In this document: positions 4,377 through 5,302 of the stretch, piece by piece
How positions within the stretch are numbered: the stretch's first letter is position 1
Layout of the letters: every line of letters starts with the position of its first letter
Origin: Desulfovibrio sp. UBA6121
GTDB taxonomy: Bacteria; Desulfobacterota; Desulfovibrionia; Desulfovibrionales; Desulfovibrionaceae
Direction of reading: 5' to 3'
Assembly (NCBI GenBank): GCA_002422505.1
Contig: DIVX01000051.1
Location: forward strand, 4,426-9,727
DNA: 5,302 nt
The notes under the pieces: model-generated
Database searches by the model: none
What the model was told of the DNA's origin: nothing
What the model saw: only the letters and a program-made list of their open reading frames with translations
Translations under genes and position numbers: made by a program

Positions 4377-5302
4377 TGGGCTCACCCTTCCGGCAGGTCA
4401 AGGCCTCCGCCGGTTCCGGCAAGACCTACGCCCTCACCCTGCGCTTCCTCGACCTGCTGGCGGGCTGCGCGGAGGACGACGCCCCCGTGAGCGACTGGGC
4501 AGCCTGCGACACGCGCCCGGGCCACGCCTGCGCCGCCAGCGCCCAAGGTCCGCAACGCCGCTACTCCTGGCCGGAGATCCTGGCCATCACCTTCACCAAC
4601 AAGGCCGCTGCGGAAATGCGCGAGCGCGTGCTGAAGGCCCTTAAGGAGCGCGCCCTGGGCCACACGGACGGCCCCGGCCAAGCTCTGGGCAAGGACAAGG
4701 CCGCACGCCTGCTGCTGGAGATACTGCGCCACACGCAGCACCTGGGCATCCGCACCATCGACAGCCTGCTTTCGCTCCTGGTGCGGCTTTTCGCGCTGGA
4801 TCGCGGCCTGCGGCCGGACTTCGACACCATTTTCGACGAAGGGCAGGCCCTGGAAGTGCTGCTGGACCGCTTCCTGGCGCGCTGCGAAGCAGGCGGCCCG
4901 GAGGCCGCGCTTTACGAACAGGCCGTGCGCACACTGCTGAAGCACGAGGACAAAGACGGCTTCTGGCTGCAAGACCCCCTGCGCGAGCGCCTGATCGGCC
5001 TGACGCGCCAACTGCTGCACCTGCTGCCCACCCTGCCCGGCCCCCTCACCACCGACCAGAACCGCATGGCCGACCTGCTTTCCCTCTCGTACGGGGAGCT
5101 GCGCCTGGCCCTTGATGCCCTTTCCCAGGCTCTGGCGGGAGAGGACCTGGCCTGCCAGGCCCACTTCGCCACCCTGCTGCGCAAGTGCGGCGAGGCCGCG
5201 CTCTTCGACGACCTCCCGGTCGACTCGGCCTATCTTTACAAGGCCGGGCTGGACGAGTGCCTGCTGGCCAAGTCCAAGGGAAAGTGCTCGGCCGCGGCCA
5301 GC
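4376..5302 (+). CDS. UvrD/RecB-like (AddA-like) superfamily 1 helicase, N-terminal part, 3' end cut by window
   Basis: The frame stays open for 309 codons to the right edge, so only the N-terminus is seen; full RecB/AddA-type proteins usually exceed 1000 residues. Such ATP-driven 3'-5' DNA helicases process broken DNA ends for recombination repair, often with a nuclease partner. Walker A is ASAGSGKT (residues 10-17), seven codons after the start codon and its two neighbours, with no N-terminal Q-motif region. Motif Ia is ILAITFTNKAAAEMRERV (68-85), and motif Ib-like IRTIDSLLSLLVRLFAL occupies 125-141, followed by GLRPDFDTIFDE (144-155). These features fit RecB-like proteins rather than UvrD, Rep or PcrA. 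About 30 residues (31-62), low in complexity and unrecognised, separate the first helix from motif Ia, somewhat longer than in many relatives. The Walker B box, later motifs and any C-terminal nuclease domain lie outside. The gene overlaps the transporter by one base. An addB-like or PD-(D/E)XK nuclease gene next door would settle whether it is AddA-like. Confidence 0.9.
   Translation, partial: MGSPFRQVKASAGSGKTYALTLRFLDLLAGCAEDDAPVSDWAACDTRPGHACAASAQGPQRRYSWPEILAITFTNKAAAEMRERVLKALKERALGHTDGPGQALGKDKAARLLLEILRHTQHLGIRTIDSLLSLLVRLFALDRGLRPDFDTIFDEGQALEVLLDRFLARCEAGGPEAALYEQAVRTLLKHEDKDGFWLQDPLRERLIGLTRQLLHLLPTLPGPLTTDQNRMADLLSLSYGELRLALDALSQALAGEDLACQAHFATLLRKCGEAALFDDLPVDSAYLYKAGLDECLLAKSKGKCSAAAS

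Noticed and set aside
3462..4385. Long open frame of 307 codons on the minus strand opposite the EamA transporter
   Set aside because: The translation is low-complexity and hydrophilic (G, Q, H, R). The plus-strand frame encodes a textbook ten-helix transporter.
4382..5164. Minus-strand open frame of 260 codons opposite the helicase
   Set aside because: The plus-strand frame carries Walker A and motif Ia in order and stays open to the window edge; the minus frame is its shadow.

Overview
The window is a stretch of dense, GC-rich bacterial chromosome whose codons end mostly in G or C. The FtsY sequence, the DUF3124-type exported protein and the stand-alone RecB-like helicase together suggest a Desulfovibrionales-like (former deltaproteobacterial) Gram-negative bacterium. 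That placement is inferred from remembered protein resemblance, not from a search. I see no RNA genes, CRISPR array, insertion sequence, phage genes or attachment site. It looks like ordinary core and semi-core chromosome.

Layout. (1) Positions 1-530, plus strand: the C-terminal part of ftsY, the signal recognition particle receptor GTPase, cut by the left edge. (2) 531-815: a 285-base gap between convergent genes, with only weak hairpins and no clear terminator. (3) 816-2337, minus strand: a two-gene unit transcribed right to left. It starts with an RluA-family pseudouridine synthase (1285-2337) whose disordered tail contains a 15-bp in-frame tandem repeat. A small DUF3124-type exported protein (816-1274) follows, with its strong ribosome binding site overlapping the synthase stop codon. 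(4) 2338-2460: a 123-base divergent regulatory region holding two perfect inverted repeats, a possible promoter and a ribosome binding site. (5) 2461 to the right edge, plus strand: a tightly packed run of an ornithine cyclodeaminase/mu-crystallin family NAD(P)-dependent enzyme (2461-3450), a ten-helix EamA/DMT-family transporter (3456-4376), and the N-terminal 309 residues of a UvrD/RecB-like (AddA-like) helicase (4376-5302), which runs off the window.

How the genes may work together. The cyclodeaminase-like enzyme and the EamA transporter are 5 bases apart and are probably translationally coupled. A simple reading is that one makes or consumes a small amino-acid-derived or imino-acid metabolite and the other exports it or a related compound. 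The helicase start codon overlaps the transporter stop codon by one base, so a DNA repair gene appears to be co-transcribed with this metabolic pair. This is the most unusual piece of context here, although it may only reflect operon packing. No clearly new biological system is visible. The second-look points are the enzyme-transporter pair with its unusual active-site variants, the divergent control region, and the repeat-bearing tail of the pseudouridine synthase.
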